64,000 nucleotides of DNA from Streptomyces massasporeus (GCF_014648995.1 NZ_BMSE01000010.1:124001-188000); one strand, 5' to 3'. Shown: positions 42,458-51,327, numbered from the stretch's first letter. Notes: generated by a model from the sequence alone, not told the origin. Numbers and translations are program-made.

Positions 42458-42850
42458 ATGGGAATCGTGACGTTCGTCGACGAGACGACGGCGGGGGAGC
42501 GGCGCACGGCCTGGGGGCTGGAGATCGCCGAAGAACGGCTGACCGTACGGGAACTGATCCGGCGCCGGGTGTTCCAGGAGGTCGCGGAGTACAACGCCCG
42601 CACGCCGGAGGTGTTCCACGGGCTCGTGCAGCCCGAGGACACCGAGCGCGTGCTGAACGGCTACGCGGTGCGCACGCCCCGCCGCATCGACCCCGAGACG
42701 CAGACGGCCCTGGCCGAGCGGTCCTTCGCGGGGAACGGCTTCCTGGTGCTCGTGGGGGACCGTCAGGTCACCGACCCGGACGAGGAGATCGAGCTGACGC
42801 TCGGCACCGAGGTCACCTTCCTGAAGCTCGTCCCCCTGGTCGGTGGCTGA
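42458..42850 (+). CDS. Small conserved protein preceding DUF4132
   Basis: A 130-residue cytosolic protein that I do not recognise. It begins MGIVTFVDETTAGERRTAWG and contains the block LTVRELIRRRVFQEVAEYNA, then FHGLVQPEDTERVLNGY and a C-terminal beta-rich FLVLVGDRQVTDPDEEIEL followed by TFLKLVPLVGG. It ends with TGATG overlapping the DUF4132 start by one base, so the two are translated as a pair and probably work together. No signal, membrane segment or catalytic motif is visible. The start is based on a -10 box 7 nt upstream; an in-frame GTG ten codons earlier is possible. Confidence 0.75.
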   Translation: MGIVTFVDETTAGERRTAWGLEIAEERLTVRELIRRRVFQEVAEYNARTPEVFHGLVQPEDTERVLNGYAVRTPRRIDPETQTALAERSFAGNGFLVLVGDRQVTDPDEEIELTLGTEVTFLKLVPLVGG

Positions 42851-45339
42851 TGACCTCCTTCCGCACGCCCCGGTCCCACACGGACCGGCTGCGCAACAGG
42901 ATCGCCGACGGCGACATCGGCCGGGTCGCCGACGAGGCGCTGCGCGTCATGGACTCCTGCCGCGGCGCCTGGGGCGCGGGCTGGGAGAAGACACTCGACC
43001 AGCTCCGGTCCCTGCCGGCCGAGGACCGCCGCGCCCTGCTGCACGCCCTGGCCGACCGCTTCCACCGGGCCGGTGACGACACCGAGGCCCGCTGCCGCCA
43101 CCTCGCCCTGTGCACCCTGGTCGCCGAGGGCCTCGACGGCGCGGAGCGGCTCGCCGACGATCCGCTGGCCGCCGAGCGCCGCAAGGCCCTGGACGACCTC
43201 GCCCGCTGCCAGTCCTTCTGGTACGTGGCCCGCTTCGAGGTCCTGGTCCGGGCCGAACTGGCTGCGGGCCGCCCCCTTCCGGCGCCCGTCGTGGCCGTGG
43301 TCCGCCGCGCGGCCCTGGACGCCTACCGCGCGGCCGACCTCGTCGCGCTGGCCCGGCAGCTCGACGACCCCGTCCTCAACGTCGGCGAGGCCTGGGCGGA
43401 ACAGGCCCTGAGCGATGCCGGGACCTCCGACTGGCAGGCCCTCCTGGCCCACGTCCTCACCGCCACGGCCTCCAAGCCCACGGCCAAGTGGGACAAGGGG
43501 GCCCGCGCCCTGCTGGACACCCTCGGCACCGACCGCGTCCGCGAAACGGTCCTGTCCTGGCTCGCCCTCGTCGGCCGCCCCCGCACCCTCCCCCTGGAGC
43601 GCCAGGAGTGGGAGCCGGACATCAACAACGCCTACGACCCGTACAACGCGACGGCCCTGCGCGGACTGGCCTGGCTCCTCTCCCTGCTGCCCGCCCACAC
43701 CGGCACGGTCCGGGCGCTGGGCGCGCTGGTCGAGACCTCGCTGAAGAAGGTCGCGGGCCTCGGCCCCCGCAACCCGAAGGTCGCCAACGCCGGTGTCATC
43801 GCGCTGGCCCGTATCGACTCCGAGCCGGCCCTGGCCGAACTCGCCCGGCTGGCCACCCGCGTGACGTACAAGAACACGGCCAAGCTCCTCGACACGGCCC
43901 TCGAGGCCCGGGCTTCCGCGCTCGGCCTCAGCCGCGAGGAGATCGAGGAACTGGCGATCCCGGCGTACGGCCTGACGGACATCGGCCGCGCCGAACACCC
44001 CCTGGGTGAGGCGACGGCACTCCTCGAAATCCGCGGCTCACGGGCCGTGCTGAGCTGGCGCAACGCCGCCGGCAAGCCGGTCAAGACCGTGCCGGCGGCC
44101 GTGAAGCGCGACCACCCGGACGAACTGAAGGACCTCAAGACGGCGGTCAAGGACATCGACAAGATGCTCTCGGCGCAGAGCGAGCGCCTGGACCGCCAGT
44201 TCCTGGCCCGCCGCACCTGGCCCTACGCCACGTGGCGCGAGCGCTACCTCGACCACCCGCTGGTCGGCACCCTGGCCCGCCGCCTGCTGTGGACGATCGA
44301 CGGCACCGCGGCCGGATACGCGGACGGCGAGCTGCGAACGCCGGCCGACGAACCTCTGACGGAGGGCGACCGGGTCGAGCTCTGGCACCCGGCCGGCCGC
44401 GAACCCGCAGAGATCGTCGCCTGGCGCGACTGGCTGGAGCGGCACGGCATCACCCAGCCGTTCAAACAGGCCCACCGCGAGATCTACCTGCTCACGGACG
44501 CCGAGCGCGCCACCGGCACCTACTCCAACCGCTTCGCGGCCCACGTCCTGCGCCAGCACCAGTTCCACTCCCTGGCCGCGATCCGCGGCTGGCACAACAA
44601 GCTCCGCCTGTGCGTCGACGACTCCGCCCCGCCCGCCACCCGCGCGCTGCCCCAGTGGGGCCTGCGCGCCGAGTACTGGATCGAGGGCGACGGCCAGGAC
44701 TACGGCGTCGACACCACCGACTCCGGCAGCTATCTGCGCCTGCGCACCGACCAGGTCCGCTTCTACCCGATCGACGCCCCGCAGAACTCGGCCCACTGCT
44801 CCGGCGGCGAATACGCCATGTGGCTCGGCCCCGGCCAGGATCCCGTCGCCCCGGTCCCCCTCGCGGACCTCCCGCCCCTGGTCCTCTCCGAAGTCCTGCG
44901 CGACGTCGACCTGTTCGTCGGCGTGGCCAGCATCGGCAACGACCCGACCTGGCAGGACGGCGGCCCCGACGGCCGCTTCCGCGAGTACTGGACGTCGTAC
45001 GGCTTCGGCGAACTGAACGCGAGCGCCGAGACCCGCCGCACGCTGCTCGACCGCCTGATACCCCGCCTGGCCATCGCGGACCGCTGCACCCTGGAGGGCC
45101 GCTTCCTCCACGTCCGCGGCGACCGCCACGCCTACAAGATCCACCTGGGCTCGGGCAACATCCTCATGACCCCGAACGACCAGTACCTCTGCATCGTCCC
45201 GAAGTCCGCCCCGACGACCCCGGGGACGGGCTACCTCCCCTACGAGGGCGACCGCATGCTGTCGGTCATCCTCAGCAAGGCGATGATGCTGGCGGCGGAC
45301 ACGAAGATCACGGATCCTTCGATCCTGAGTCAGCTGTGA
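42850..45339 (+). CDS. DUF4132-containing protein
   Basis: An 829-residue cytosolic protein with a helical N-terminal half of armadillo/HEAT-like character (ALRGLAWLLSLLPAHTGTVRALGALVE, given here in part) and a C-terminal DUF4132 region (HPLVGTLARRLLWTIDG, YLLTDAERATGTYSNRFAAH, LRAEYWIEGDGQDYGV, ending in LSVILSKAMMLAADTKITDP). E. coli MolR/YehI-type proteins carry this domain; the biochemical role is unknown. It is coupled to the preceding small protein. Convergent with a secreted-protein gene 21 bp downstream. No enzymatic motif is visible. Confidence 0.82.
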   Translation: MTSFRTPRSHTDRLRNRIADGDIGRVADEALRVMDSCRGAWGAGWEKTLDQLRSLPAEDRRALLHALADRFHRAGDDTEARCRHLALCTLVAEGLDGAERLADDPLAAERRKALDDLARCQSFWYVARFEVLVRAELAAGRPLPAPVVAVVRRAALDAYRAADLVALARQLDDPVLNVGEAWAEQALSDAGTSDWQALLAHVLTATASKPTAKWDKGARALLDTLGTDRVRETVLSWLALVGRPRTLPLERQEWEPDINNAYDPYNATALRGLAWLLSLLPAHTGTVRALGALVETSLKKVAGLGPRNPKVANAGVIALARIDSEPALAELARLATRVTYKNTAKLLDTALEARASALGLSREEIEELAIPAYGLTDIGRAEHPLGEATALLEIRGSRAVLSWRNAAGKPVKTVPAAVKRDHPDELKDLKTAVKDIDKMLSAQSERLDRQFLARRTWPYATWRERYLDHPLVGTLARRLLWTIDGTAAGYADGELRTPADEPLTEGDRVELWHPAGREPAEIVAWRDWLERHGITQPFKQAHREIYLLTDAERATGTYSNRFAAHVLRQHQFHSLAAIRGWHNKLRLCVDDSAPPATRALPQWGLRAEYWIEGDGQDYGVDTTDSGSYLRLRTDQVRFYPIDAPQNSAHCSGGEYAMWLGPGQDPVAPVPLADLPPLVLSEVLRDVDLFVGVASIGNDPTWQDGGPDGRFREYWTSYGFGELNASAETRRTLLDRLIPRLAIADRCTLEGRFLHVRGDRHAYKIHLGSGNILMTPNDQYLCIVPKSAPTTPGTGYLPYEGDRMLSVILSKAMMLAADTKITDPSILSQL

Positions 45340-45360
45340 AGGGTGGTCTTCCTCCTCGAT

Positions 45361-46134
45361 TCAGGCCGTGCAGCCCTCCACCCGCCGCGAACTCAGGGCA
45401 ATGTCGTCCATCCGCACCTCGTACGACGACGGGCTCGGGTCGGCCTGGTACAGCTGCCAGCCCAGCTTGAGCCGGTCGAAGGACGGGAAGACGAACGGGT
45501 CCGACGTGCCGCCGTGCCGGTCGGTGGAGACGGTCAGGTCGGGCTGGGGTACCCCGTCGAAGTAGACGGTGACGCGGTTGTCGGTGGCGTCCAGGTGGAA
45601 CTCGACGCACTGCCACGTGCCGGCCGTCGCCGGGGCCGAGGTCTTCCAGGAGGTCCAGTCCCCGGTCGGCCCGAGGTCGGAGCCGACACCCCAGAAGTTG
45701 CCCCGGTCGGTGGGGGCGTACTGCCCGCCGAGCGGCCGGACGAGCGTGGGGGAGTCGGAACCGGATGCCTCCGCGAGGGTCCAGTGCGCCCAGTCGGCGG
45801 CCGTCGGGAAGGCGTCCACGCGCAGCCGCAGCCGGGCCCAGAAGCTGTTGCCGGGCGGCTTGAGGCCGGGGAAGACGAGGAAGGCGCGGCCGTTGCCCTC
45901 CGTGCGGATGCGGAGTTCGCGCCCGTGACCGGACGACGAACGGGCGATCGTCAGCGTGCCGTGGGACGTGTCGGTGGTCCACCCGCGGCCTTCGGTGACC
46001 GGGCCGAGAGGAAGGCGGTCGAAGGTCTCGCGTGCGAGGACCGGGGAGGGACTTGCCGAGGCGGTGGGGGATACCGGCAGCAGCGTGGCGGCCGTGGCCA
46101 CGAGCGCGACGGCGGCTTTCCTCAGGGGCGTCAT
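45361..46134 (-). CDS. Secreted lectin/glucanase-fold protein
   Basis: A 257-residue exported protein. The signal peptide (TPLRKAAVALVATAATLLPV) ends near ASA-SPS. The mature part looks like a concanavalin A-type beta-sandwich: ARETFDRLPLGPVTEGRGW, FWARLRLRVDAFPTAADW, GTWQCVEFHLDATDN, VTVYFDGVPQPDLTV and a final YEVRMDDIALSS strand. It resembles Cip1-like or polysaccharide-binding proteins of Streptomyces rather than a proven hydrolase; no catalytic acid pair could be assigned. It is monocistronic and convergent with the DUF4132 gene. Confidence 0.75.
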   Translation of the reverse strand: MTPLRKAAVALVATAATLLPVSPTASASPSPVLARETFDRLPLGPVTEGRGWTTDTSHGTLTIARSSSGHGRELRIRTEGNGRAFLVFPGLKPPGNSFWARLRLRVDAFPTAADWAHWTLAEASGSDSPTLVRPLGGQYAPTDRGNFWGVGSDLGPTGDWTSWKTSAPATAGTWQCVEFHLDATDNRVTVYFDGVPQPDLTVSTDRHGGTSDPFVFPSFDRLKLGWQLYQADPSPSSYEVRMDDIALSSRRVEGCTA

Positions 46135-46191
46135 GGGCGTCAGTCTGGCCACACCCGGCCACATCAGTCACAGGAGCCCTACGACGGGTGG

Positions 46192-46222
46192 CCGGAACCG
46201 GCCTGAATCTGGCCGGTTCCGG
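46192..46222 (-). terminator. Terminator after Uma2 gene
   Basis: A perfect 12-bp stem (CCGGAACCGGCC with GGCCGGTTCCGG) closes a 7-nt loop 11 bp after the Uma2 stop on the minus strand. No T-tract follows. Confidence 0.7.
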
Positions 46223-46233
46223 GGCCCCGCGAC

Positions 46234-46854
46234 TCAGTCGCTCGTCCTCGGCTGGCCGGCCTTGAGGATCTCGGTCACGTCGAGGGTCACCTTGGCGCCG
46301 ATGGAGTCGGGGAGGGTGACGAGCTCGCCGGGGGCGTGCGGGCGGTGGTTCTCGTAGCCGCTTCCCGCCGGGTCGGTCAGGACGTGGAGGCGTTGGTGCT
46401 TGCGGTCCACGATGACGTAGACCGGGACCTTCGCCTCGGCGTAGGCGGCGACCTTCGTCTTCAGGTCGTTCTTCCAATTTGTGGAGGTGACCTCCAGCAC
46501 CAGGCGGAAGCAGACAGGTTCGTAGGCGTTGTTCTCGACGTGGTGGTCCTCGAAATCGGCGTCCACGACCGCGAGGTCGGGGATGGCGTAGTCCTCCGGC
46601 TCCATGGGCAGCCAAAGACCGACGCCCTGAAGGACCTCGGTTTCGCCTCCATCCAGTTCGGCTGCCATGAAGGGACGCATGAGCTTGGTCAGCGCGCGAG
46701 CATGGGCGCCGTCAGGGGACGAGGTCACGAGGAGATGGCCTCCGATGATCTCGACGCGGTAGCCCGGATGGCGCTCCATGATCTCGTCGGCGATGGTCGT
46801 GAGGGTGACCGGCTCTTCGTCGTGGAAGGGCTGCTCGACGGAAGCTGCGGACAT
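46234..46854 (-). CDS. Uma2-family (DUF820) putative endonuclease
   Basis: A 206-residue protein of the Uma2 family with a PD-(D/E)xK-like nuclease core: YRVEIIGGHLLVTSSPDGAHA near the N-terminus, PDLAVVDADFEDHHVEN, then LVLEVTSTNWKNDLKTKVAAYAEA, which contains the ExT...K residues, and VYVIVDRKHQ. The family is highly expanded in Streptomyces and cyanobacteria; its biological role is unknown and many copies lie alone as here. The ATG has GGAGG 8 nt upstream, better than an in-frame start 12 codons earlier. Confidence 0.9.
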   Translation of the reverse strand: MSAASVEQPFHDEEPVTLTTIADEIMERHPGYRVEIIGGHLLVTSSPDGAHARALTKLMRPFMAAELDGGETEVLQGVGLWLPMEPEDYAIPDLAVVDADFEDHHVENNAYEPVCFRLVLEVTSTNWKNDLKTKVAAYAEAKVPVYVIVDRKHQRLHVLTDPAGSGYENHRPHAPGELVTLPDSIGAKVTLDVTEILKAGQPRTSD

Positions 46855-46956
46855 CAGGTGCCTCCTGGGAACTGGTGTCGAGAGCATCATCGTAGGCCGG
46901 ACGACGTCCGTGCAGCCCGTTCCGCTGCGTTCACCCGATGGTGTGGCATATGCCAG

Positions 46957-46989
46957 AGGGCCCCGTCTCCAGCGGAAACGGGGCCCTCA
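46957..46989 (-). terminator. sdh operon terminator
   Basis: GAGGGCCCCGT and ACGGGGCCCTC form a perfect 11-bp stem with an 11-nt loop, 17 bp after the sdhB stop. Confidence 0.8.
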
Positions 46990-47006
46990 GGTGCAAGCGG
47001 TCGAGC

Positions 47007-47786
47007 TCAGAAGCGGCGCGTGATCAGCGCCCGCTTCACCTCCGCGATCGCCTTCGTGACCTCGATGCCACGCGGGCACGCGTCGGTGCAGTTGAAGGTC
47101 GTGCGGCAGCGCCACACGCCGTCGCGGTCGTTGAGGATCTCCAGGCGCTGCTCCCCGGCCTCGTCGCGCGAGTCGAAGATGAAACGGTGCGCGTTGACGA
47201 TGGCGGCCGGGCCGAAGTACTGGCCGTCGTTCCAGAAGACCGGGCACGACGTGGTGCAGGCCGCGCAGAGGATGCACTTCGTCGTGTCGTCGAAGCGCTC
47301 GCGGTCCTCGGCCGTCTGGAAACGCTCACGCGTCGGCTCGTTCGTGTCCTTCGTGATGAGGAAGGGCATGACGTCGCGGTACGCCTGGAAGAACGGCTCC
47401 ATGTCGACCACGAGGTCCTTCAGGACCGTGAGGCCCTTGATGGCCTCGACCGTGATCGGCTTCTCGGGGTTGATGTCCTTGATCAGCGTCTTGCAGGCAA
47501 GGCGGTTCTTGCCGTTGATCCGCATCGCGTCCGAGCCGCAGATGCCGTGGGCGCAGGAGCGGCGGAAGGTCAGCGTGCCGTCCAGGTCCCACTTGATCTT
47601 GTGGAGGGCGTCGAGGACACGCTCCTTGGGGTCGATCTCCACCTGGAAGTCTTCCCACACCGCCTCCGCCGCGACCTCCGGGTTGAACCGGCGGATGCGG
47701 AAGGTGACCGTGATGTAGGGGGAGTCGGCGAAACCGGGCTCGGGCTTGCCGGCCGCGTCTTCCTTGTCCAGAACAGGGGTAGCCAT
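47007..47786 (-). CDS. sdhB: Succinate dehydrogenase iron-sulfur subunit
   Basis: A 259-residue subunit that carries electrons from SdhA to the quinone site. The [2Fe-2S] ligands lie in CAHGICGSDAM and its flanks; the C-terminal ferredoxin-type domain has CILCAACTTSCPVFW and CRTTFNCTDACPRGI for the [4Fe-4S] and [3Fe-4S] clusters. The ATG shares one base with the sdhA stop (TGATG). It is the last gene of sdhCDAB and is followed by a strong hairpin. Confidence 0.97.
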   Translation of the reverse strand: MATPVLDKEDAAGKPEPGFADSPYITVTFRIRRFNPEVAAEAVWEDFQVEIDPKERVLDALHKIKWDLDGTLTFRRSCAHGICGSDAMRINGKNRLACKTLIKDINPEKPITVEAIKGLTVLKDLVVDMEPFFQAYRDVMPFLITKDTNEPTRERFQTAEDRERFDDTTKCILCAACTTSCPVFWNDGQYFGPAAIVNAHRFIFDSRDEAGEQRLEILNDRDGVWRCRTTFNCTDACPRGIEVTKAIAEVKRALITRRF

Positions 47787-49540
47787 CAGTACTTACGCTC
47801 CATCGGCTGGTAGCGGGTCTGGACGACCGGCTTGTAGTCGAGACGGACGGTTTCGGAGCCGTCGGCGCCGACCTCGCGGTACGCCATGGTGTGCCGCATG
47901 AAGTTGACGTCGTCACGGTTCGGGTAGTCCTCGCGGTAGTGACCGCCGCGGGACTCCTTGCGGGCGAGCGCGGAGACGGCCATGACCTCGGCGAGGTCGA
48001 GCAGGTTGCCCAGCTCGACGGCCTCCAGCAGGTCCGTGTTGAACCGCTTGCCCTTGTCCTGGATCGACACGTTCCGGTAGCGCTCGCGCAGCTCCGCGAT
48101 CTTCTCGACCGCCGTCTTGATCGTCTGCTCGGTGCGGAACACCATGACGTTGGCGTCCATGGTCTCCTGCAGCTCACGCCGCAGCTCCGCCACCCGCTCG
48201 GTGCCGGTGGCGTCGCGCAGCCGCTCCACCTGCTCGACCACGAGCTCCGCCGGGTTCTCCGGCAGCTCGACGAACTCCGCCTTCTGCGCGTACTCGGCGG
48301 CGGCGATGCCCGCGCGCTTGCCGAAGACGTTGATGTCCAGCAGCGAGTTCGTGCCGAGGCGGTTCGCGCCGTGCACGGAGACGCAGGCGACCTCGCCGGC
48401 CGCGTACAGGCCCGGGACCACCGTGGTGTTGTCCGCCAGGACCTCACCCTCGACGTTGGTCGGGATGCCGCCCATGGCGTAGTGCGCGGTGGGCTGGATC
48501 GGGATCGGGTCCGTGTAGGGCTCGATACCGAGGTAGGTGCGCGCGAACTCCGTGATGTCCGGGAGCTTCGCGTCCAGCTGCTCCGGCGGGAGGTGCGTGA
48601 GGTCGAGGTAGACGTGGTCGCCCTCGGGGCCACAGCCACGGCCTTCGCGGATCTCCGTGTAGATGGAGCGGGACACGACGTCACGGGACGCGAGGTCCTT
48701 CATGACCGGCGCGTACTTCTCCATGAAGCGCTCGCCGTCCTTGTTGCGGAGGATGCCGCCCTCACCACGGGCGCCCTCCGTCAGCAGGATGCCCATGCGC
48801 CAGATGCCGGTCGGGTGGAACTGGAAGAACTCCATGTCCTCCAGCGGCAGCCCGCGGCGGTAGACCGCGGCCTGGCCGTCACCGGTCAGCGTGTGGGCGT
48901 TCGACGTCACCTTGAAGAACTTGCCGCAGCCGCCGGACGCGTAGACCACGGACTTCGCCTGGAAGACGTGGATCTCGCCGGTGGCGAGTTCGTACGCCAC
49001 GACGCCCGCCGACTTCTTGACGCCGTCGACCTCGGTGATCAGCTGGTCCAGGACGTAGAACTCGTTGTAGAACTCCACGCCCTCCTTGACGCAGTTCTGG
49101 TACAGCGTCTGGAGGATCATGTGGCCGGTGCGGTCGGCCGCGTAGCAGGAACGGCGGACCGGGGCCTCGCCGTGGTTGCGGCTGTGACCGCCGAAGCGGC
49201 GCTGGTCGATCGTGCCGTTCGGGGTGCGGTTGAACGGCAGGCCCATCTTCTCCAGGTCGAGGACGGAGTCGATGGCCTCCTTCGCCAGGATCTCGGCGGC
49301 GTCCTGGTCGACCAGGTAGTCACCGCCCTTGACCGTGTCGAAGGTGTGCCACTCCCAGTTGTCCTCCTCCACGTTGGCGAGCGCGGCGGCCATGCCGCCC
49401 TGCGCGGCGCCCGTGTGGGAGCGGGTCGGGTACAGCTTGGTCAGCACGGCGGTGCGGCTGCGCTTCGTGGACTCGATGGCCGCGCGCATGCCCGCGCCAC
49501 CGGCGCCGACGATGACGGTGTCGTACTTGTGGATCTTCAT
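47786..49540 (-). CDS. sdhA: Succinate dehydrogenase flavoprotein subunit
   Basis: A 584-residue catalytic subunit oxidising succinate to fumarate on the cytoplasmic face. FAD-binding motif TVIVGAGGAGMRAAIE; the covalent-flavin histidine is in TRSHTGAAQGGMAA; substrate residues are in FGGHSRNHGEAP, HPTGI and HYAMGGIPTN, and RLGTNSLLDINVFGKRAG is conserved. The length is as expected. It lies between sdhD and sdhB in a tight operon. Confidence 0.98.
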   Translation of the reverse strand: MKIHKYDTVIVGAGGAGMRAAIESTKRSRTAVLTKLYPTRSHTGAAQGGMAAALANVEEDNWEWHTFDTVKGGDYLVDQDAAEILAKEAIDSVLDLEKMGLPFNRTPNGTIDQRRFGGHSRNHGEAPVRRSCYAADRTGHMILQTLYQNCVKEGVEFYNEFYVLDQLITEVDGVKKSAGVVAYELATGEIHVFQAKSVVYASGGCGKFFKVTSNAHTLTGDGQAAVYRRGLPLEDMEFFQFHPTGIWRMGILLTEGARGEGGILRNKDGERFMEKYAPVMKDLASRDVVSRSIYTEIREGRGCGPEGDHVYLDLTHLPPEQLDAKLPDITEFARTYLGIEPYTDPIPIQPTAHYAMGGIPTNVEGEVLADNTTVVPGLYAAGEVACVSVHGANRLGTNSLLDINVFGKRAGIAAAEYAQKAEFVELPENPAELVVEQVERLRDATGTERVAELRRELQETMDANVMVFRTEQTIKTAVEKIAELRERYRNVSIQDKGKRFNTDLLEAVELGNLLDLAEVMAVSALARKESRGGHYREDYPNRDDVNFMRHTMAYREVGADGSETVRLDYKPVVQTRYQPMERKY

Positions 49541-49559
49541 GATTCTCGCAACCCCGTGC

Positions 49560-50042
49560 CTAGCGGATGTTCGGGTCGAAGGTGAAGATCACCAGCGTGC
49601 CCAGCAGGATGGTGAACACCGTGGCGGTGTAAAGCAGGCCCTTGAGCCACAGCCGGGTGTTCGCGCGCTCCGCGTAGTCGTTGATGACCGTGCGCAGGCC
49701 GTTGGCGCCGTGCAGCATGGCGAGCCACAGCATCAGCAGGTCCCAGACCTGCCAGAACGGGGACGCCCAGCGGCCCGCCACGAAGGCGAAGCCGATCTTG
49801 GAGACGCCGCCGTCCAGCACGAGCTGGATCAGCAGGTGGCCGAGGACCAGGACGACCAGCACGACGCCGGACAGGCGCATGAACAGCCAGGCGGCGAGCT
49901 CGAAGTTGCCCCGGGTGGTCTTCGGGGTCTTCTTGGTGCGCTGGCGCGGGGCCTCGATGAAGGGCGCCGGGTTGTCGACGGTATAGACGGCTCCGCCCTC
50001 GACGGGGCCGACGCCGGCAGCGGTCTTGTCAGTCGTGGACAT
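49560..50042 (-). CDS. sdhD: Succinate dehydrogenase hydrophobic membrane anchor
   Basis: A 160-residue membrane anchor with three helices (LAAWLFMRLSGVVLVVLVLGH, QVWDLLMLWLAMLHGANGLR, GLLYTATVFTILLGTLVIF). The soluble N-terminal 45 residues are basic and Pro-rich. His residues in LGHLL and LHGANGLR are in positions used for heme ligation in this family. It lies 5 bp after sdhC and 19 bp before sdhA. Confidence 0.94.
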   Translation of the reverse strand: MSTTDKTAAGVGPVEGGAVYTVDNPAPFIEAPRQRTKKTPKTTRGNFELAAWLFMRLSGVVLVVLVLGHLLIQLVLDGGVSKIGFAFVAGRWASPFWQVWDLLMLWLAMLHGANGLRTVINDYAERANTRLWLKGLLYTATVFTILLGTLVIFTFDPNIR

Positions 50043-50047
50043 GTGCG

Positions 50048-50428
50048 TCAGCTCCCGAAGAGTTCACGAGCGGCGTGACCGAGGACGGGGTAGATGGCCC
50101 CGAGCATCAGCACGACCCACAGGGCGACGACGGTCCAGAGCATCTGCTTCTGGTAGCGGGCGCCCTTGATCCAGAAGTCGACAGCGATGACGCGCAGGCC
50201 GTTGAGCGCGTGAAAGAGGATGGCGGCGACGAGGCCGTACTCCAGCAGCGCGACGATCGGCGTCTTGTACGTGGCCACGACGGTGTCGTAGGCCTCCGGG
50301 GACACACGGACGAGGGCGGTGTCCAGCACGTGAACGAACAGGAAGAAGAAGATGAGGACGCCGGTGACTCGGTGAGCCACCCAGGACCACATTCCTTCCC
50401 GGCCGCGGTACAGCGTTCCAGCCGGCAC
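50048..50428 (-). CDS. sdhC: Succinate dehydrogenase cytochrome b556 subunit
   Basis: A 126-residue three-helix subunit that forms the heme and quinone sites: GMWSWVAHRVTGVLIFFFLF with the family arginine, HVLDTALV, then FHALNGLRVIAVDFW. GTG at 50428 is chosen because GGAGGA lies 8 nt upstream and gives the usual family length; the frame stays open upstream to 50569 but that extension is Pro-rich and unlike the family. It is the first gene of sdhCDAB. Confidence 0.93.
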   Translation of the reverse strand: MPAGTLYRGREGMWSWVAHRVTGVLIFFFLFVHVLDTALVRVSPEAYDTVVATYKTPIVALLEYGLVAAILFHALNGLRVIAVDFWIKGARYQKQMLWTVVALWVVLMLGAIYPVLGHAARELFGS

Positions 50429-50514
50429 GGAAGTTTCCTCCGGGAGCGGGGATTGGGGCCGCGCCGGCTTGGTGTGTCGGTCGGGCCCGGCCGGGTACGG
50501 TCCACCGGCCCCCA

Positions 50515-50529
50515 GCATCGTAGCGATGC
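50515..50529 (-). promoter_or_regulatory. Candidate sdh promoter/operator
   Basis: GCATCG-TAG-CGATGC is a perfect 6-3-6 dyad 87 bp before sdhC. It overlaps the minus-strand hexamer TACGAT (50522-50517), a TAnnnT box, so a bound regulator would occlude the promoter. No good -35 element was found. Confidence 0.4.
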
Positions 50530-50620
50530 GTTGCGGCCGGGCTGCGCCGGGGTCTGGCTGTGTGATCAAACTGGCATGCGTACGGGCTAGCGGAGACGGC
50601 TTCTGGGGTGGGGTGTCCTG

Positions 50621-51115
50621 TTATCGGCCGGGTGCGGGTGTGCTGTGGTTGTTCGCGCAGTTCCCCGCGCCCCTGAGGGCGCTGACCAGCCGCCCGCCCG
50701 CCAGGCGCCGGAGTTCGTCGGCCACGACCACCCGCTCTTCTTCCGGATCGTTCGTCAATCGTGACCGGATGGCTTCGAGGAGGCGGTCCAGGGTCTCGGA
50801 CGGGGACACCCCGTCCAGGCAGATGACGAACACGTGTCCGAAGCGGGCCTCGTAGGCGGCGTGGGCCGCGCTGAGGGCGGTGTGGGCGGCGGCGTAGGTG
50901 TCCGGCGGGAGGGCGGGCAGGGGCTCGGCCGCCAGCGCTTCGGTGAGGTCGGGCCAGCCGAGGTCGTAGGCCGCCTCGTCCGCCGCGGCCAGCAGGGAGT
51001 CCAGGTCCGGGTAGGGGCGATGGTCCGCGACACGCCCGGCCCAGCGGTGGCTGCGCAGGCAGGAGAGGAGGGCCTGCTCCAGGTCCTCCTCGGAGGCTGC
51101 GTTGAAGTGCTCCAC
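50621..51115 (-). CDS. OHCU decarboxylase-like protein
   Basis: A 164-residue helical protein of the 2-oxo-4-hydroxy-4-carboxy-5-ureidoimidazoline decarboxylase family, the last step from urate to S-allantoin. Typical blocks are HFNAASEEDLEQALLSCLRS, YEARFGHVFVICLDG, and RLTNDPEEERVVVADELRRLA with the conserved Glu/Arg pairs. The last part, RGAGNCANNHSTPAPGR, is encoded by a genome repeat and is not part of the fold. GTG at 51115 is the first possible start after an in-frame stop. No uricase or HIU hydrolase gene is adjacent. Confidence 0.85.
   Translation of the reverse strand: MEHFNAASEEDLEQALLSCLRSHRWAGRVADHRPYPDLDSLLAAADEAAYDLGWPDLTEALAAEPLPALPPDTYAAAHTALSAAHAAYEARFGHVFVICLDGVSPSETLDRLLEAIRSRLTNDPEEERVVVADELRRLAGGRLVSALRGAGNCANNHSTPAPGR
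50622..50680. repeat. Streptomyces repeat (GCGCGGGGAACTGCGCG type) inside uraD end
   Basis: In reverse orientation this matches the repeat at 26082-26131, including GGGCGCGGGGAACTGCGCGA and the ACCCGCAC-CGGC-GAT end. It supplies the last roughly 18 codons and the stop of the OHCU decarboxylase-like gene. Confidence 0.78.
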
Positions 51116-51214
51116 CGGTATGGCCAGCTGGTCGGGGAGATCTGGGAGACGGTGCGCAGGCAGCGTGGGTCCTCGTGGGCGTCACGTGTGTCGGCAGGGC
51201 AAGTTGTGAGAGAT

Positions 51215-51224
51215 GTGACGTCAC
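51215..51224. promoter_or_regulatory. GTGACGTCAC palindrome
   Basis: A perfect 10-bp palindrome lies in the 224-bp gap between the divergent OHCU and hexosaminidase genes, 115 bp from the latter. It is a possible operator for an unknown regulator. No DasR-type site (TGGTCTAGACCA) is present here. Confidence 0.3.
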
Positions 51225-51327
51225 GCTATCGAGTACGACCACGGCGTGTCCGAAGGATGCCTGAATTTCACCCGGGAGGGAGAGCTTCGGAACGCGTGGT
51301 GGACGCGCGCCGAGCCGCCCCGGGTTT

